From NCBI RefSeq assembly GCF_021155765.1, contig NC_060111.1, positions 4,543,481-4,607,480 on the forward strand: a stretch of DNA of 64,000 nt, in the 5' to 3' direction. The translations under genes and the position numbers were made by a program. This DNA is from Diprion similis. Lineage: Eukaryota > Arthropoda > Insecta > Hymenoptera > Diprionidae. Positions 47,601-60,500 of this stretch are shown piece after piece. Within the stretch, counting starts at the first letter, position 1. The number at the start of each line of letters is the position of its first letter. The notes below the pieces were generated by a model that was given only the letters and a program-made list of their open reading frames with translations, was not told the DNA's origin and made no database searches.

Positions 47601-50600
47601 ATCCGAGCCTGCAAGCGTGGCGGATGAATGATCGATGGCGTGAGACTGTGCCGATCGGCGTTACGATCAAATTGAAAATCACTTAGGTTGAGCTGGTTAT
47701 ATTGAGTATTCGTACCGGTGCATCGGGATGTGCTTGGGCTATAGATAATGTTTATGGAGCCAATATCAGCCTTTTAATAAATCACGTCCCGGGGTAATCA
47801 GGTTACCGGCAACGCCTGCTAGTCGCCAGAATATCCCTTCGTGCGGACCGGCCGACGGAGGGTTGCCCCAAGACAAATATTAGTTTGTAATATTTTCTCC
47901 CGACGAATGTTGGCCACTCGACGTATATTAAGTGTGTAAGGTGGAGAAAAATCACGTGATCAGTTTTAACGATGTTACCCACTGTACAAACATTGTGTAG
48001 TAGGTTGGTACACGTGTTTCCGAAATACTAACTACGCGTTCGATCATCCGTGAATATAACACGGCTCTTGGAATTCCCATTACCTCATTTGGCTGAAAAA
48101 ATACGCTTGCAGATATGTACTGCAGTTTGTTGACATCAATTTATCCCGTTATTTGTTGTCAGGAAAGTAAATTTACTTTTACTATTACTTTTTCAAATTG
48201 CGATTGCGGAGTCGTACGTGAATCCAGAATGTTGTTGCTGGACACTTTCATTGGAAAAGTATAAACCAGCTGTTTCTTTGTTTGTTATACTATACAAGAA
48301 TAAATATCTGAAGTATTCATCGGTACGATTGGTTCGAGCCAACTGAGTCAACCTATACCTCATAACGTGCCAATTACAATGTTCTCTTTCTGTTTCATCT
48401 AAGTTTTACATGAAGCTGATTATTCACTAGCGTGGCATAATTTTACTCACGACCATATCATAGTTTTCAAAAACTTAGAAAAAATTTTTAGCGCATCGAA
48501 ACTATGTGTATTTACAGTTGCGTTTGTTCGTTTCTTAACATCTGTATCACGTGTCGCCGAGTTCAGTATAACCCGATCGAATTACTTCTGAGCGAAATCC
48601 TCGGAGGTGTAATAGTCCCTCGTAGAATAAACGAATGGCATTAAATCAGGGGTAACAATCCAAGCTAAGGCAACAGGTTTTCAACCTTCGAAGGGTGGTG
48701 CAGCAGGCTCGTCGAGTTTTCACCGTAAAATTAAGACGCGGGATGAATTTTGATGGGAGTATTGTGAGAACGTACCGGGTATTTGTTATCTCTCTCCTTC
48801 GCTCTCTTTCTCTGTCTGTTTCCATATCCAACATTTATTCTAATCATGAAAACGGTCATTTTTTTGAATCCCTAATATCGTATTCTAAAAGCTCCTCGAC
48901 CCAGACAGTACCTACGCAGTCCTAAAACCTTGCCTGAAATAATTTCCCCTATTTGTTTTTACTTCTGAAACTTGATCCTCGAATTTCGAGAGACAAACAC
49001 ACAGACTCCCCGACACGGGAGATCCTAATCTGTAAAAAAGCATTTTTATTTTTCATCTCCAAAGTGGAAACATTGGATCGAGGGGCGGGTTATTATCGCG
49101 AAAAGCTCCGATTCTCCCCCCCGCCGCGGCGGACAATGCTGGTGTATAAAATAACACAAAGACCCGAAATGCGGTGTACGACAAAGGCTGCAGGCCGCAG
49201 ATATAGCCATGAATACATACACACGTATAGGTATCGTGAAATAATTAAGTGTCACCAAACATCGAAACATTCTCTTTATTGGCAGAGGTTTCGGAGTCGT
49301 GTTTGTGGACAGGAATGATAGTCAAACCCGCAGCTCGCGTCGAACAACTGTCCAGGCATGACCAAACAGAGGAGAGAGAGAGAGAGAGAGAGAACAACAC
49401 GGGGTTGCCATCTGTCCGCGATGGCGCGACGCGAAATCGCTGTGAAATTACTGTCCAAATTTTAATTAGAGTCGTCCGGTTAATTAGGCCTATAGTTTGT
49501 CCGCGGACATCAAGACAAAGCACACAATCAGTGTCCCGCTCGGTGTTTGGTGAGGCTAGCTGGTATCAAATATCTCGTTCACGATGGACCGCGATGGACT
49601 GCCTCGCCGCGACTCGCCTCCTCCCTTGGGAATTGCAAAAAATATGATGCTGGTCTAGATTGGACGTGTTAGGGGTGAAATTTAGTAGACTTTACTCCCC
49701 GAATCGAGTCTCAATTTGCTTACGGTTTTTTATTTCACCCCGTACGTACGGGGGTTATTAATATCTCTGTGACAATATTTGTCAATCGTCTTGTTTTTCG
49801 ATTTATTTCTGATTTTTTGTTTTCTGTTTTTTTATTACGGCTCTCCTTCCATCCAGAACCCTTGCATTTTTCTTTCCCCCCTCTGACATTCGAAACTCAA
49901 CCACCCTGGAGACGACTTTCAATTATAAAAAATATGCGGTCTAGACTTCTATGTTTCGTGACAATCTAACACTGTATTCGATGACAATATAACACTATCC
50001 GAGATTGGAATACCGAATTGACCATAAAAACAACTCCATGGTAGTCCACACCGGCGAATTCAGATCAATGGATTAGACACCATCATCCGTATAAGGTGGT
50101 AAGAATTTTTTGAATCGAATAAGAGGATCGTCTCGATGGTTTCGGAGGGGATGGTCGAACCGCCGTTAACTAGCTGCGAGCAAGGTATACAGTTACAGAC
50201 TCCTTCGCTACTCTAACTAACAAGTAATCAAGTAAGCAGTTAGTCAAGCAATCCAGTTAGGCCGACTTAGGCTTCGTATCGGTGAGGCGTCACTGATTGG
50301 TTTACAGATCTGCTGAGTTGAGCGAGTAATATTCAAAGGCCTCTAGTTAGCCAAGTCCTCCTCCCCCGGCCACCCTTAGTCCTGTCTTCTGCCGCCCCGC
50401 TATAGTCACCCCTTCTTCGCCGGTCTCCTTTTCTCCCCGACCCTACGCAACTGCTTAATTAATTTCCAGTAATTCGGTACTAAGATGATTGTATTTGGCG
50501 TTTACCCGGGTATCTCATTATAACTAATACGCGAATTTATCGATCCTGCGGGCTGCGACGGCTCATGGGGAAAATAACGCGGAATCGCTTCACCACCACC

Positions 50601-53600
50601 CCTATCGTATCCTTCTTATTAATAACTAACAATAAGCGCGTAAAATTAGCAATTTACTTGGTTTTTTATGTCGATGTTTCACGTCGATAGGCGTTGTGGA
50701 CGCGGTGTAATTTCTGGAGGGCATAACAATTTTCATTCTGAACCTGTATTGTACGGAGGAAGAGAAAGGACCTCGGCTCCGCCAATTAAAAAGAATAATT
50801 CCATTCTAGAGTAAAATGAAAGCTGCCAAGAGTTTTACTTTGCTTTAATTGAAACAGAATCGCAGGTCCGAAGGCGAAAAGCTCCACGCACACATGCGCA
50901 GTGTAGTTGTTCGCAATTTGGTGGTTACGCTTGCAGGGGCTCTCCGTGTAAAAGTAGTCAAAATCGAGAATATTCACGCCTCGCGCAGACGATGTTTTCA
51001 CCCTTTCATCATTCGCCGTTAATTTAGCATCAACGCGAAGAGCGTCTGGTGGTCTAACGAGTCTGCGGCCAATCGGGACTCGTCCCAAAGGCATTTCAAA
51101 GCTCCTTTTTTCTGCCAAAGTTTTCACCGTCTTTGGGACGCTGCCGAGACTGTCTGCGGGGGATCGTCGATGTGGAAGGTTGACAACCTCTTCGCCTCTG
51201 TCTGGAATCGAGTTCTGCCGGTGACGTTAACTGCTGGGCAGTCATCCAACTGGGCTGGGGTTGTCGCTGGGTCTAGTCAGCCCTGGAGGCTGGGGTAATT
51301 ACTCGGCCACCGGGACCTTCGCATCACTTACTCCCTCCCCCACGACCGAAGCTTTCCAACCCTGACCGAGAGCGCAGGAAACCAGCAATGTCACTGCCAA
51401 GTGCTTTTTTACTTTTTCAGCGACGTTGGAAGAAGCGGGCTTTTTACACAAATATACAGGACATGTAGGTACTTGAAATTCATCGCGTCTCTTTCTCCCT
51501 GGAGCAAACACCCAGATCGGAACTTTGCTTCACTTATACCACTGACCGATGGATAAAAATTCGGATAATCCGAATCGAACCATCGATGCGGTAATCCTGA
51601 TGACTGGTTCTTCCTGCTGGTGGTGGCCAAGGCTCCAGGGACACTGTAGAGGGGGTTGATGTGGCGGAGACTAGGGAATATCGAACTTGGAGAGCCAGGC
51701 GCCGAGTTAAAGCTGTATCCCTTGTGGCTTCGCGGCTCGAGTTCCTCCCTTGCTACCCAGTTACGGTGCACCATCAGAGCTGGTGGATGTATAGCGTGTA
51801 TTTACGACATGCCCGACCACCCCCGCCGCCGTTCCTCCATTCGGCCTGTCTATTTTCTAGTAAAACGTGCCAGGAGAATTTTTTTCATCCCAAAACTTTT
51901 CTGCTCTTTCTTTTCACCTTGCGCTCATGAATTACAGAAAACCAAACAGTCAACTTGCCGGTGAACAACAACTCTTTTTTTTTTTTCTCTCTACAGGGAT
52001 GAACGTCGCTCCTTTACAGTCTTTATATCCTTATTACTGTGGTTTGTCTCAAGTCTCGCTATCCCTCGGGACAAACCGAGCTACAAACTTTGGCCTACTT
52101 TGCAACCCAGCAACATTCGATCCCTGGGTTAGTGGTTTTCGGTGATCTTTTTTGGGGACTTTTTCATTCGCTTTTTGAAATCTTCGTTGCAGACGAATGC
52201 CAAGATAAGGATACCGAAATTACTTCTCAAGCCTTCGGCATCTTCGATATGAAAATCTTATAATATATTGATAACTTTCTGTGACAGCAATTGGATAATT
52301 TACTTTTTCTTTGTTCTCATATCCTTTTCTTCCAGTATTCGTGTTTCGCAGTTGGGTGGGAGGGGGCAGGGGGGGGGGTTGTCGTTTCTCCTGCACCCCT
52401 TCAATTTCAATCGCGAAAATTTAGAACGGGTCTCTTTTTATATCATATATCGAGTTTGACGGGGAGAAAGGAATTTCAATTCTTTTAAAAGGCTTGTTTG
52501 TACGCGGGGTTTATAGAAAGCACGAGGAGCGATCGCGATATTTGACGATATTTGGTCCCCGTGGTACGTGTTATATCCTCGACGGGCAGTATTTATGCCG
52601 TAATCCCAGATCCCCTGTCCGTTATGGGGCTTATTTGGCCCCAGCGAGTATTTATCTTATGTGATCCTCTGGAAACATCATAACGCTTCTATTAGGCGGT
52701 GTGAGATATTGTGCCAACGCGAGGCGCGATCTTTCGATCGTAAAAAAGCTTCTCGGTCTTTTCGCACATCCCGGCAAGTGTTCCGCGAAAGGACAAGACG
52801 TCAATTCTGCAAATCGATGAAAAATGAGAGAAGTACGTAAAAAGGGAATAAAAATTTGAAATAGTCCGCAGTCGAAGGAGAAAAAAGATACAACAAACAA
52901 AAATGTTTTTCTTCGCGAATCTTATCCCTATACCTCAAACCTTCGGGAAAAATATGTCAACGATGAATAAAAGGATCAAATTAACAAGGCGTCGAGGGGA
53001 TGACGAGAGAGGGAGAGAGAAAAAGTGTTGAATAAAAAATATGTTCGTGCTCGCGACAGGTCTCTGCAGTTACTCTCTCCCCCTTTCTCACACTCTCTCT
53101 CACTCTCTCTTCATCTCTCTTTTTCCGAATGTATGGTGATTGGAGTTTTGACGAAAATGCGATTTCTGTAAGCTGACGCGACGAGGCAAAATCACGGGTG
53201 CGTATAACACAAGCTCGCGCTCGTATAAAGGGTGTCTCGCACTTTTTCTCGCCCCTGATATACCTACGTGTTGCAAACTTTGAACAGACATCAATTCCAT
53301 CCATCCGCTTCGCCCTCGACGAGTGAAAATAATTAACGACAGACATTTTCTTTATCCTCGACATCGGCTGCACTCATGCAAATATCGACTTACAGTGACG
53401 ATTCGATCGTTTATATAACTGTGGCGAGTTTTCTCGACCGTGAATACCGCGATTGAATCGGATGAAAAGAAACGAGAGCTTTCCTTACCGTGGTATAAAA
53501 AAAATAAAGTAAAAATAGGAAATAATAATAACAACAACAACCAATAAACACAGTATTTTTCATTGACATTGTAAAAACGAAATGCCTAACGAACCGTCAA

Positions 53601-56600
53601 ATTGTTCACCGTTGTGCGCTTGCATCGGGTCGTTGAGCAAAGAGTTTATTAACTTTTGTTTATAATCTGCGTAGGTACCACGTGCAATCGATTCACGTTC
53701 CTGCACAGGCAACTACGCAGTCGGTATTTTTTGCTTTCACATATATATATATATATAAATATTTTTTTTTCTTCCTCGCGCGGCTTTGTTGCGAGGTGAA
53801 ATTTGATATGCGAGTCGAGTTTTACCCGCGGGATATGTGTACATAAAGCAAACATAGAAAGAAAATCGTGGGATATATGCGAGGTGTCGAATTTTCGCGG
53901 TGATCGGTGAACATGACCGACTCGAGAGGATGGATCCGCAAATTTGTCGGCAGTATTTCAGGCTCGTATCTCTTGACAAGCCTCTCGGATGGGGTGCCGA
54001 CTGAGCGCATAGGAATGCCTCGCTATACAACAACGCGAGGGAAAAATATAAATAACGAAAAGCACGTTTCGGGCTTGATGCTCGGTATCCAAATCCACTC
54101 GGCGAATATTTTACTGCAGGTTTGTTGAGGGGGGCCGGCTCCGCAGTTGTAATGGACACACAAAAAGGGTTTGTCGTGGTTCTGTATTAGCGGGGCTGCC
54201 ATGCTCTCTACGTTCCTCTGCTGCACGACCAAACCCGAACCTGATGAAAAGTAATGGCTGGCATTTATAATACGACGACGATAAATGATTCCGCCAAAAG
54301 GAAGGGGGGGGGGGGGGGGGGGGGGATGACTCCCGGTAGCTTGATTCGAATAACGAGATCAAAGTTAACAAAAAGAAGTAGAAAGCAATCGCGATCTGTC
54401 CACCGTGGGAAATCGCTCGAATTTTTTTTTTTTCAAGACTTAAACGGTCGACAACCTGACGTACAACTTTCACCGAGAGAAATTTCTGATTGTCGTTTTG
54501 TTGTTACAAAATGAGAATTGTGTTAATATTATATATTGCTTTAAATTATCATCACTCGTACTAAGTTTTCTTCCAACTCCGAAAATATTTAAACCGTGAT
54601 TGAAAAGATAGACATTTAAATAGAACTTTCTAGTAGCTATTAAAAATCGAATTTTTCTCTGTGGAGTTATTCCAGTTTTTATAATTAGTCCAAAAAATAA
54701 AAATATATAATAATAAAGGTAGCATAAAAGGTGTAAATTTTTGTTTGAAACTAGCGTTTTGCGACGACAGTAATTTTTACAACGGCGGTGAATGATTCCG
54801 TAATTTTTTACTATCCTTTATCGTGTGACAAGATTTCACATTATTTTCACATAACAAGATAGAGAGGGAGAGAGATTTCTGGGAACGACGGATGGACCCT
54901 CGGCAGTAGCGTTTCATTATTACAGTCGAACGCAGCCCCCGCTGGCTGACCCTCTTAAATTTAATTCCCTGTTTCACTCGGACGTCAGCTATTTAATATA
55001 AGGACGTTAGCATGACGGACAGCCGGCTGGTCCTTTAAAAATGATTAACCTACGCGTAGGTAGGCCAGCGATGAAAAATGAACCCTTTTTCCGAACAAAG
55101 GCGACGTTTAATATCGTCCTGCGCCCAGGATCGCGCCATCACTGAATACACATCTCGTCCATGCGTGATTGTATATATGCGTGTATTTGCTTTCGTGCGT
55201 GTGAACCTGACTTCATCACTCCAAACGACTTTTTACCTCCTGCAGTCACCGCTCAGGGGTGAGTCTTCGCCACGTTGTGACACCCGGTGCAATTAGGGCC
55301 AAATCCAAAAATCATTTTGCACTATAATTCGCGTCCATTTTACAGCGACAAATTTCTACGTCGAACCGAGAGACAATAATACAGTTCATATAACACGGGG
55401 TGCGCAAATACCGAAGCATTCGGTATTCAACTTCAGCAGTTGTATGATCAAATATCAATCAGCCGTCTGCGTTGACATTCTATTCTCAGCCGTCATAAGT
55501 GAAATCCTATTAGACGCGGGTACACATTCGTCTGAGATTAAACAGGTCGATTATTCAGCAGGAAGTCAAGCCGAAAATTCTGATCCTGTTGAATAGAATA
55601 AGCGAGAATATTGAGCGTTAAAAATTTTTTAACATTCTTTTCGGGTCCTGCAAAATTCGACTATTTTTTCTTTGTTTTTTTTTTTAAGAAGATATTTTTC
55701 AAAGAAAAATTTTTCACTCTGTCGTATGTAATTGAACGATGCAAATCTTTTTTAAATACGCAAAATGTGCCCGCGTCATCAGGCAGGACATCAAGTCAGC
55801 CTGAAGCAAGGTTAGCGAGAGTTTAGACAGGACGGTGACACGTCGAGTTGACACGCGATTTGTCATGCTAACGACCTTCTATTAATAATCGCAAATCCAT
55901 ATACATGGGAGGCGGAATTCACGCACAAGCCGCGCGGCACCGGTGGAAAAGTAATTTTATTTAAAAAAAATAAAAAAAAATAAAAAAAAATAAAAAACCA
56001 TGCAATTTCCGAGCCGAGGTATTTGTCACGAATTTAATATTGCAGCGGATGGTTCAGCTTGGTGTTCGCGTTTCGCTAATTACACCTGCAGCGATAGTAA
56101 CCGTAGATCGCCAGACACAATTTTTCTAGGTTTTATTTAATTTATTTTTTATTTTTTTCCCCTCAATATCGCAGTGTGATTATCCTCTGTATTACGACAG
56201 AAAATTTTTATGCAAGAGGAAAATTGGTACTTACAATTAATAGACAAAAAGTTCGCGAGCATGATTATGAATATTTTTGGATTATAAGTGAGGCGGCGGC
56301 GTTGCAAAAATTTTTCTTAAATGTAAGTAAATTAATAGCCTAATTAAGCATTGAAAATTGTTGGGGGATCAGGGTTAGAACCGAATTATGAAACCGATAT
56401 CGAACCACCGCGCAAATTCTTCTTGACTGACGTATGAATGAATGATATTTGATACCTGCTATTTAGCGGAGCTAATGAAAAGTCTAGATTGCGATGATTA
56501 TACCGACAATAGAGCAGACCGTGTATGTAAACAGACCCTCGAAACTACGGTACGTATGTGGGTAGATTCTGATTCATTCACGATTTGCCCTGCGAGCCCC

Positions 56601-57592
56601 TCGGGGATCGTTGCACGTCTGCATCGGCGTGACGTACGTGCGTTTAACTTTGGAGAGATTTTCATCAGGCACAGGATTCGGATAAAAGTCCTCCGGTTTA
56701 ATCAAACGGAATACAAACTGGGAAATACGAATCACCCGACAGATTCAATGCAGCTTCTCCCGAGCTCTTTCATATTTCCTTTTAATTTCAGTTTCTAATT
56801 TTCCGTGAGTGAAGATCTCTTTATTCCTTTTCATCCTTTTTTATGGATTTTCAGTCCGAGACGGAATCTAATTTTCTACGATAAAGAAAAATAGTAAAAA
56901 AATAATATTAATAATAATAATACATAAATAAAAATGAAACGAAGCAGGAGAAAAAGAGATGCGAAGGACAGAAAGAAGGAGACGGAATTTAATTTTCGAA
57001 CTTATGAGTACCGCCGCAGATGGCTAGAAACATCGAAGACTTATTTGCCTTGGGGATAAAAGCTTTCCGCGTTGTAGACCGAGATCAAAATTGCATCATG
57101 TTAGCAAAAGAAATTAGATTTCCTCCCGGCATCTTGAAGCTAGTATACAATATATTTATACACATACGTACCTACCTTAGGTTCATACGAAACGGTAAAA
57201 GGGACAATTTAAAAATAATCCAGAATGCAGGAATATATCAAATATTGAATAGTTATTAACTCTCCCAAAGGCATGCATGAAAAATGTCTGTTCTTTGCTT
57301 TTAGAATTCAACTTTTCTTATTCAGAGCGGCGGTTTTTCAGTGACGAGGGAAGGGGGGTTGCGCGTTTGGGGTGGTAATCGATACTTGGAAAAGCTTATA
57401 GGTACCCACATATATACTATACAACAATGAGCCATTGTGTAGAGAATTTTAATATCCATTTCAACAATGTTATTTAATCCCGCACCTTGTACATAAATTA
57501 CACTTCCTGCACAATCTGTATACATAATTCTATACATAAATACACGTAACGTAAATGTTGATAGTGACATTGTAATAAAAAATAATTTCCGC
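41809..57592. other. Large gene-poor interval between TIL8 and dynein
   Basis: No gene is recognised on either strand; the open frames found are short, with no family resemblance. Simple repeats include (AAAGC)n at about 44,141-44,171, (CATTC)n at about 44,372-44,409, (AAT)n at about 44,562-44,597, (CT)n at about 47,187-47,217, (GA)n at about 49,371-49,392, a G run at about 54,304-54,326 and a (TA8)n tract near 55,963-55,995. GC-richer patches (42,400-43,300, 45,000-47,700, 50,300-51,800) could hold regulatory or untranslated DNA of genes outside the window. The last 100 bp or so include the dynein 3' untranslated region (ATTAAA on the minus strand near 57,475). Confidence 0.5.
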
Positions 57593-60500
57593 CTACGTCT
57601 GGAGCAGCAAAGCGACTCCAGCCAGAGTCCATTTGGCCGGTTTGTCCTTGGTCTTCAAATTGAAGGTCCAAACGTAGGTTGGACCGCGAGTCCTGGTCTT
57701 GTATACGGGGCACTCATACATGTTCCTTAGATCCTGTTTGTCCTGGGTGATAGCACGGACGTTTATCACAGGCATGGAAGGGAAGAGTTCCTTCGGTCTG
57801 GAGTCGACGATGATGCCAGTCTGCACGTCCCACCGCGCACCCTCCATAAATATTCCGTGAACGTGGGCCCCCTCTCGGGGTGCGGAGCTGTTTAGAAATT
57901 TTCCTAAACCATTGTACAAACTAGCCTCCACTTAAGTGGTAAATAATAACTGACGAGAGTCGAGTTATTACGGTAGTTTTCCTTAATTAGACCGTATTAC
58001 GCGCCGCAAAGGGTTAAAGGGTCGTACTTGACTCAATTCGGGATTACGTCGAGTCCTCTCGTCGTCATGGCTCGCGAATAAGCAGATTTGTCGCGCAAAT
58101 TAAACAGCAGCGTTATACAGGCCGCGTAGCCTCTCGTACGAATGACATAAATACGCGAATAAACATCGTGTGAATATCCGCAGCATCGTGCACTCGGTGA
58201 ATTTAATTACTGACCGGTTTGAAAAAGCGCTTTTGAATTATGCTGAAAATATTTACCAACCGTATTTTTCGCACCAACGCAAGGTGGCATGGTTTTATAC
58301 TCACGTGAATTCTTCTTTGTTCTTTTTCGTCACGTCGCACTGAAGGCACATTTTATCCAGAGGCAATTCGTACCTCCTTGCCGTCGACTGCATAATCGCA
58401 GTCAGCAACGATTGAGGGTTGAAAAAACCAGCCAGCCACACCGATGCTGGTAACTAGAACAGGTTCGATCAATTTTGATCTCCGTCCATGCTTGCGAACA
58501 AAAACACCATCCGCATAATTTGCAACTCACGACAAAGTCCGTAGACCAAGTTTCGAGTTCTCTCAACCTCAGCAGCAGGTCGACAAACCAAGCAGTCAGG
58601 CCCAGAAGAGAGGGATAGGCCCTCTGGGCCCATATCGGCGGAACTTGGTCGAAGAAGAGCGCGGTCTCGAGGACTTCCATGTCCGAAGTGATCGTCAGTT
58701 CTCCTTTAAGACCGAGGTCCAGCTCGCGGAGGCTTCGCTTCATCTCGCCGGTGAGATAATTCATTCTTTCGCACTCCTGGAAGGCGACGATCACGTAAGG
58801 CGTTCGTTCCTCCACTTTACCCATTATCTCGATCATGTTGAATTCTTCCGGAAGTTTTTCCATTATCTCATCCAAGATTTGCTTCACCTTATTAAACATG
58901 ATTAGACGATTAGTACGCACATCAGCCTGTGAAATTACTCCACGAACTATGCAAGACTCACCTTGTCTTCCCGCGTCACCGTTTGACCTCCTGAACTTCC
59001 GGCGTCTCTTGGCTGCATCTCGAACACTGTTCGAAACAAATTCTCCGACGTCGTTGTGAGGAAACCAATCTCTGCGTTGGGATGGAGTCCGTACAAGTAT
59101 GGAGACTCTGGCGGCATTGCCTCGTCGATGTACGTGTGGTATCCGACCAAATCAGTGTTGGGAGGCGCCGCGAATCCTGAATATAGAATGAAGAAGGAAT
59201 TGAAAGCGAGGATCTTTATCCGAATTTATTTGCTACACTCACCTGGAGCTAGCTGAAGTTCTCCGTCGACTAAGTCTGGCTGCATTAATTCTTCGAGGTA
59301 TGATACGCACAGTCTGCGATCCCAGTCGTCGGTGATGTGTCCGCCGTACATGATCTCCCCGAACAAGTACCTGAGGTCCTCCCAGGGCACCTTAGGACTC
59401 GCTTCCAAATAGTTGTAAAGCACGCTGACGCTGATGTTGAGGTCGCCGACGTTGAACGGATAGATTTTGTTCCAACCCTGAGGGCCGAATTTACGCCGCT
59501 CTGCGACCACAGCGTGGAAATAGCACAAAGAAAACAGTATCGCCTTGAATTCCGCCTCCTTGCCGCACATCTCGAGCGTTTCTTGGGTGAAATTGTCCAG
59601 CGCCTTGTGCAAGTTTGCTTGCATGCCAGTGGGAGGCTCGTTCGTGATCTTGATCGAGGATTCCAGGATACCCTGCCAATAAGCGGTGGAAAAAATTTTT
59701 CATGGTTATAAACTCATCGATTTTCACTGCGGTTTTAATAAATGGTATACAAACTTGTGGTATTATGTGACCAGCCGCGGAACTCGCTGGCTCAGCGCTC
59801 ATAAAAACTCTGTAATCCGGATGAGAGCCTTCGGCAGCAATTTCCAACTTCTTCTCTAACAATGGCAGCCATTTTTTCACCAGATGAATATTTTGGAGAA
59901 CCACCCAGTGGCCCATTTTCGCTGCCTCGTCCATCGCTTGTTCGGCCACGATCTCCTGCCCCTGGCCAAGAGACACGTTGTGGAAATTCTGGGCGTCGAA
60001 AGTGAACCCTAACTTCCGGCCCAGGGCTTCAACGTCCTGTTTTGTGGAGGGATGAAGGTAAGATACCCGCAAAGATTTGCATGGAATTAGGTATAGTTTG
60101 GAACAGAAGTCTTCGCGCTACAATTTGCGATGTAGCTCCTCTCACCTTCAGAGGATTTACACCTGGTGATAATATGAAGAATATCGGTGTTGAGGGGCTG
60201 GTTTCTTCGTAAGACTTGGCGAATTCTACGGTTCGACCTTCGACGTATCGAGCGCCAAGTTTTTCCTCGATGAAAGCTGAAATCGCGTAAGTCATTCTGT
60301 CCGGACGCAAAGCTCTGAGCATGCAGAGGCGTTGGAGGGCGGTTTTGTTCTTCCATTCCTGAGGGAACTTCTCACGTTCCGGACACTCGCATTCGACAAG
60401 TTTCTTCCACCGTTTCGAAGAGCTTTCAATGTCTCGGTCAAGATTTCTTGAAAGAGTTGAAAAAGGGCGAAAAGAAACGAAAGTTTATCGACCGTTCGAC

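Noticed and set aside
42265-52900. Many 60-130 residue frames in the GC-richer interval between TIL8 and dynein
   Set aside because: Overlapping frames on both strands, no recognisable motifs, no convincing splice structure.
58645-59711. Plus-strand frames overlapping the dynein gene
   Set aside because: Shadows of well-conserved dynein exons on the minus strand.
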